A stretch of DNA of 64,000 nt from Gaiellasilicea sp963829845. GTDB taxonomy: Bacteria; Actinomycetota; Thermoleophilia; Gaiellales; Gaiellaceae. The DNA is taken from assembly GCA_963829845.1 (NCBI GenBank), contig CAWHKD010000029.1, positions 1-64,000 of the forward strand, given 5' to 3'. Both the position numbers and the translations under genes were made by a program. This document shows, one piece after another, positions 61,158-64,000 of this stretch; position 1 is the stretch's first letter, and the number at the start of each line of letters is the position of its first letter. The notes below the pieces were generated by a model. The model saw only the letters and a list, made by a program, of their open reading frames with translations. It had not been told where the DNA came from and did no database searches.

Positions 61158-62306
61158 ATGGCGGACGCAGAGAAGCCCTACCGGCTCTACAAGGGCGGCC
61201 GCACACGTGGGAAGGTGCCGACGGCGCCGCGCCCGGAGCGCGCCGGCCGGGGAGAGACGGGACGCGCGACCCAGCCGGGCAAGCCGCGCTGGGGGCGGCG
61301 GATCGGGATCGCCGTGGTCGCTCTTGGGGTCCTGCTCGTCGTCTGGATCGTCGCCAGCTACCTCGCCTTCCGTACCGGCGTCCAGGACGCGAACGCCCGG
61401 CTGCCGAAGACGGTGGAGGCGAACCTCGCGGCCCAGGACGGCCTGCTCACGTCGAAGCCCTCGCTGATCATGCTGCTCGGCACCGACGGCGACAAGACCG
61501 CGGCGCGCCAGGACTTCCGCCGCTCCGACTCGATCCTGCTCGTCCGGACCGATCCGAAGCGGCACCGGATGGCGTACCTCTCGATTCCACGCGACCTGCG
61601 CGTCGACATCCCCGGGCAGGGGCCGAACAAGATCAACGCCGCCTTCCAGCTCGGAGGGCCGGCGCTGACAATGAAGACGGTGCGCGCGCTGACGGGGCTG
61701 CAGCCGAACCACGTCGTCCTCGTCGACTTCGACAACTTCAAGGAGGTGATCGACGCGCTCGGCGGGGTCGAGATCGACGTACCGAAGCCGATCCTCTCCA
61801 ACCGCTTCGACTGCCCCTACGCGACAGACGCACGCTGCCAGGAATGGCCGGGCTGGCGCTTCGAGAAGGGCAAGCAGACGATGGACGGCAAGCGAGCGCT
61901 GATGTACTCGCGCGTGCGCGAGAACCGGCTCGACCCGGCCGAGAACGACCTCACGCGGGGTGAACGGCAGCAGGCGGTCCTCGAGGCGATAACGAACAAG
62001 CTCGTCTCCGCGAAGACCTTCGGCAAGCTGCCCTTCGTCGGCGACGACCTCGTCAAGCCGCTGACGACCGACCTCTCCGCCGGCCAGCTCCTGCAGCTCG
62101 GCTGGGTCCGCTTCCGCTCGAACGAGGGCCGCTCGCTGCATTGCCGCCTCGGCGGCGAGCCGCAGTCGATCGGCGGCGAGTCCGTGCTTGTCGGCGGCGA
62201 GGAGAACAGCGCCACGCTGGCGATGTTCACCGGCCGCTCGGCGCCGCAGCCGCCTCGGCCCGGGACGACGTTCGGCGCCGGCTGCAGGGTCGGCCGCGGC
62301 GTCTAG
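61158..62306 (+). CDS. LCP (LytR-CpsA-Psr) family protein, 382 aa
   Basis: Cytoplasmic basic N-terminus, one membrane helix RIGIAVVALGVLLVVWIVAS, then the LCP catalytic domain: SDSILLVRTDPKRHRMAYLS, IPRDLRVDIPG with the conserved Arg residues, KINAAFQLGGPALTMKTVRA, VVLVDFDNFKEVIDALGGVE and YSRVRENRLDPAENDLTRGE. LCP enzymes attach teichoic acid, arabinogalactan or capsule polymers to peptidoglycan. The C-terminal ~60 residues are Cys-containing and poorly conserved. Confidence 0.88.
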   Translation: MADAEKPYRLYKGGRTRGKVPTAPRPERAGRGETGRATQPGKPRWGRRIGIAVVALGVLLVVWIVASYLAFRTGVQDANARLPKTVEANLAAQDGLLTSKPSLIMLLGTDGDKTAARQDFRRSDSILLVRTDPKRHRMAYLSIPRDLRVDIPGQGPNKINAAFQLGGPALTMKTVRALTGLQPNHVVLVDFDNFKEVIDALGGVEIDVPKPILSNRFDCPYATDARCQEWPGWRFEKGKQTMDGKRALMYSRVRENRLDPAENDLTRGERQQAVLEAITNKLVSAKTFGKLPFVGDDLVKPLTTDLSAGQLLQLGWVRFRSNEGRSLHCRLGGEPQSIGGESVLVGGEENSATLAMFTGRSAPQPPRPGTTFGAGCRVGRGV

Positions 62307-62319
62307 TTAAGGTCGTGCC

Positions 62320-62574
62320 GTGGGCATCATCGGCTGGATCGTCTTCGGGTTGCTGGCCGGCGCATTCGCGCGCGCGCTGACCCCGGGCCGGCAAGAGATC
62401 GGCTGCTTCGGCACGCTCGCCGTCGGCGTCATCGGCGCTCTGCTCGGCGGCTTCATCGGCGAGGCCGTCTTCGACACCGACGTCCGCTTCGCCTGGGATG
62501 TGAAGCCATTTCTGCTCGCCGTGGCCTGCTCGATCCTGCTGCTGCTGGGACTGAACGCGCTGTCGCGCCGCTGA
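62320..62574 (+). CDS. GlsB/YeaQ/YmgE-family membrane protein, 84 aa
   Basis: Three hydrophobic helices: IIGWIVFGLLAGAFARALTP, CFGTLAVGVIGALLGGFIGE, and FLLAVACSILLLLGLNALS. The Gly-rich helix pattern is that of the transglycosylase-associated GlsB/YeaQ family, small membrane proteins of unknown function. GTG start, 13 nt after the LCP stop. Confidence 0.82.
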   Translation: MGIIGWIVFGLLAGAFARALTPGRQEIGCFGTLAVGVIGALLGGFIGEAVFDTDVRFAWDVKPFLLAVACSILLLLGLNALSRR

Positions 62575-62605
62575 ATTTCTGCGCAAGCGCGAAGATCCCT
62601 CAAGG

Positions 62606-62623
62606 GGGCCGCATTCGCGGCCC
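62606..62623. terminator. Hairpin between GlsB-like and FmdB genes
   Basis: GGGCCGC pairs with GCGGCCC around ATTC in the space between the convergent stops at 62574 and 62649. No T-tract; short but perfect stem. Confidence 0.62.
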
Positions 62624-62648
62624 ATAGCCAGGGTTGTCCGTCAGCGGC

Positions 62649-62933
62649 TCAGTCGGCCGCGGGAGCGGGCTTCTTCTCGCCCGAATCCGGCTTCTTGTCG
62701 GACGAGCTCGAATCGCCGGCGCCGTCCGTCGACGCGTCCTTCTTCTTCCCCGAGCCCCGGCCGTAGTCGGTCGAGTAGAACCCCGAGCCCTTGAAATGGA
62801 CCGAAACGGGGTAGAGCACCTTCTCGACGGGGCTCTTGCCGCACACCTCACACTGCTCCGACGGAGGGTCCGACATCCGCTGGAAGACCTCGAAGGTGTG
62901 CCCGTCCGGGCACCGGTACTCGTAGATCGGCAT
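62649..62933 (-). CDS. FmdB-family zinc-ribbon protein, 94 aa
   Basis: The N-terminus PIYEYRCPDGHTFEVFQRMS and EQCEVCGKSPVEKVLYPVSV carry zinc-ribbon residues, but the first knuckle reads CPDGH where CxxC is usual. The C-terminal half is a Ser/Lys/Asp-rich disordered tail. FmdB proteins are often called regulators but their role is unclear. ATG 62933, divergent from the glycosyltransferase gene. Confidence 0.85.
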   Translation of the reverse strand: MPIYEYRCPDGHTFEVFQRMSDPPSEQCEVCGKSPVEKVLYPVSVHFKGSGFYSTDYGRGSGKKKDASTDGAGDSSSSDKKPDSGEKKPAPAAD

Positions 62934-62969
62934 GGCGAGGGAGTGTAGCCAGGCAGACTGACGGCCACG

Positions 62970-64000
62970 ATGAGCGAGACCGCACAGGCAACCCGTTTCG
63001 GCGCCCGAGAATGGGCGGTCGCGAGACCGTGGCTGGCGGCGCGCTGGTTCCCGCTCGGCGTGGCCGTGATCACGCTTGCCACGTCGGCATTCCTCTTCCA
63101 CCAGCTGCTTGCCTGGCCGCCTCACGAGGACGAAGCGCTGCCCTTCTTCCTCGGCCGCCACCCGCTCGACCAGATGTTCCAGGTCGTGCTCGAGGAGCGC
63201 GGCGGCGCACCGCTGCACTTCCTGCTCGCCTGGACGATCGCGCATCTCGAGTTGGGGCTCGGGGGCCTGCGGGCGGTGTCGGCGTTCTTCGCGGTCGCGA
63301 GCCTGCCCGTGATCGCTCTGCTGCTGGCGCGCCTCGGTGGCCGGATGACTGCGCTGTTGGGGACGATCCTCGTCGCAACCAGCTGGACGTTCCTCTTCCA
63401 CGGCGTCTACGGCCGCATGTACAGCCTGTTCCTCTTCACGTCCGCCCTCTCCTACCTCGCCCTGCTGAGCGCCCTGGAGCTCGGCGGCCGCCGGGCGTGG
63501 GCGTTGTGGGCGCTGGCGATCCTCGCCACCGTCGCGACCCACCCCTACGGGGCGCTCGTGCTCGCCTCGCAGGGGGCGTTCGTCGTCGTGGCCCGGCGCC
63601 ACCGGCTGCGCGAGGCGGTCTGGGCATTCGGGGCGGTCGCAGTGGTCGGGATCCCCTTCTGGCTGACGGACCTCGTCCTGGCCGGGCGCTTCGACGCCGG
63701 CGTCGCCGCAGGCAGCCGGCTCGACGTCATCGAGTACGTCTGGCAGGCGGCCGGGGACTTCACGGCGGGCTTCCCCGTGCTCCCGGCCGTACTCGTCGCC
63801 GCGGGCGCCGGGCTGGCCGTGCTCCCGCGCGAGACGCGCATTCTCGCCGCATGCGCGGCGCTCGTCCCGCTCGCGGCGCTCGTCGTCGCCCGCAGCACCG
63901 GGTCGCCCGAGACGCGCCACGTGATCTTCCTGCTCCCGTTCGTCGCGCTCGCGGTCGGCGCGGGAATCGCACGTCTCGGACGTGTCTGGGGGAGCGCCGC
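62970..64000 (+). CDS. GT-C glycosyltransferase family 39/87-like protein, 5' part (runs off window)
   Basis: ATG 62970 starts SETAQATRFGAREWAVARPW, a membrane helix FPLGVAVITLATSAFLFHQL, then the loop HEDEALPFFLGRHPLDQMFQ with acidic DE. Further helices include VSAFFAVASLPVIALLLARL and LLGTILVATSWTFLFHGVYG then RMYSLFLFTSALSYLALLSA. This is the polytopic GT39/PMT-like pattern of lipid-linked sugar transferases. The gene is truncated by the window end with at least 343 codons. Confidence 0.82.
   Translation, partial: MSETAQATRFGAREWAVARPWLAARWFPLGVAVITLATSAFLFHQLLAWPPHEDEALPFFLGRHPLDQMFQVVLEERGGAPLHFLLAWTIAHLELGLGGLRAVSAFFAVASLPVIALLLARLGGRMTALLGTILVATSWTFLFHGVYGRMYSLFLFTSALSYLALLSALELGGRRAWALWALAILATVATHPYGALVLASQGAFVVVARRHRLREAVWAFGAVAVVGIPFWLTDLVLAGRFDAGVAAGSRLDVIEYVWQAAGDFTAGFPVLPAVLVAAGAGLAVLPRETRILAACAALVPLAALVVARSTGSPETRHVIFLLPFVALAVGAGIARLGRVWGSA

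Noticed and set aside
62649..63920. Long minus-strand frame extending FmdB upstream through the glycosyltransferase region
   Set aside because: FmdB homologues begin at MPIYEYRC (62933); the upstream part is antisense of the plus-strand membrane glycosyltransferase.

Overview
The window is a high-GC chromosomal segment with densely packed genes, many 4-nt ATGA/GTGA start-stop overlaps, GTG and TTG starts, and housekeeping genes in an actinobacterial order. Two-component, DUF501, FtsB-like, FmdB, Rv2578c-type radical SAM and HTH-receiver genes point to an actinobacterium, most plausibly class Thermoleophilia (Gaiella/Solirubrobacter-like). The placement is inferred from gene content, not from a phylogeny. 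No phage, plasmid, transposase or CRISPR array was found.

Layout. 0.1-4.8 kb: an UnbU-UnbV-like membrane/FG-GAP protein and malate synthase, both broken by an apparent single-base frameshift. 4.8-11.8 kb (minus): an operon of aldehyde dehydrogenase, cupin-like protein, acetolactate-synthase-like TPP enzyme, lipoprotein, an M6 metalloprotease carrying near-perfect 159-bp internal repeats, and a small protein. 11.8-16.2 kb: a dipeptidase faces a minus-strand XdhC/CoxI - SDR - zinc alcohol dehydrogenase operon; two small plus-strand genes follow. 16.2-21.9 kb: CNNM-type transporter, MBL hydrolase, radical SAM gene with a candidate SOS box, and a response regulator/histidine kinase pair separated by three tandem 152-bp repeats. 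21.9-32.8 kb (minus): flavoprotein, VOC protein, 7Fe ferredoxin, a thiol-disulfide/cytochrome c maturation operon (L,D-transpeptidase, TlpA, CcmH, CcdA), glycerophosphodiesterase, membrane-fused spermidine-synthase-like protein and a GAF-PP2C phosphatase. 32.8-36.3 kb: zinc ribbon, PAP2, HTH-receiver, DUF501 and FtsB-like genes.

36.3-62 kb is a long housekeeping block, mostly minus strand: pyk, eno, mazG, SurA-like lipoprotein, mfd, a heterodimeric ABC exporter, greA (plus), pth, rplY/ctc, a matrixin (plus), prs, glmU, tRNA-Gln, a membrane protein, ispE, ksgA, tatD, metG, an M23 peptidase, rsmI and a ROK kinase. An LCP protein, a GlsB-like membrane protein, FmdB and a truncated GT-C glycosyltransferase end the window.

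Two themes cross the window. First, at least nine genes, including the normally indispensable glmU, ispE and metG, need a one-base correction to give a family-typical protein. That density is best explained by residual assembly indels. Second, several intergenic spaces carry related perfect hairpins: a GGGGGAACC family at 34.9-35.05 and 37.8-38.4 kb, and a CTAGGAGGGTTTGGCG family at 36.3 and 48.8 kb. These look like a dispersed family of terminator or repeat elements, some placed so that gene stop codons lie in the stem.
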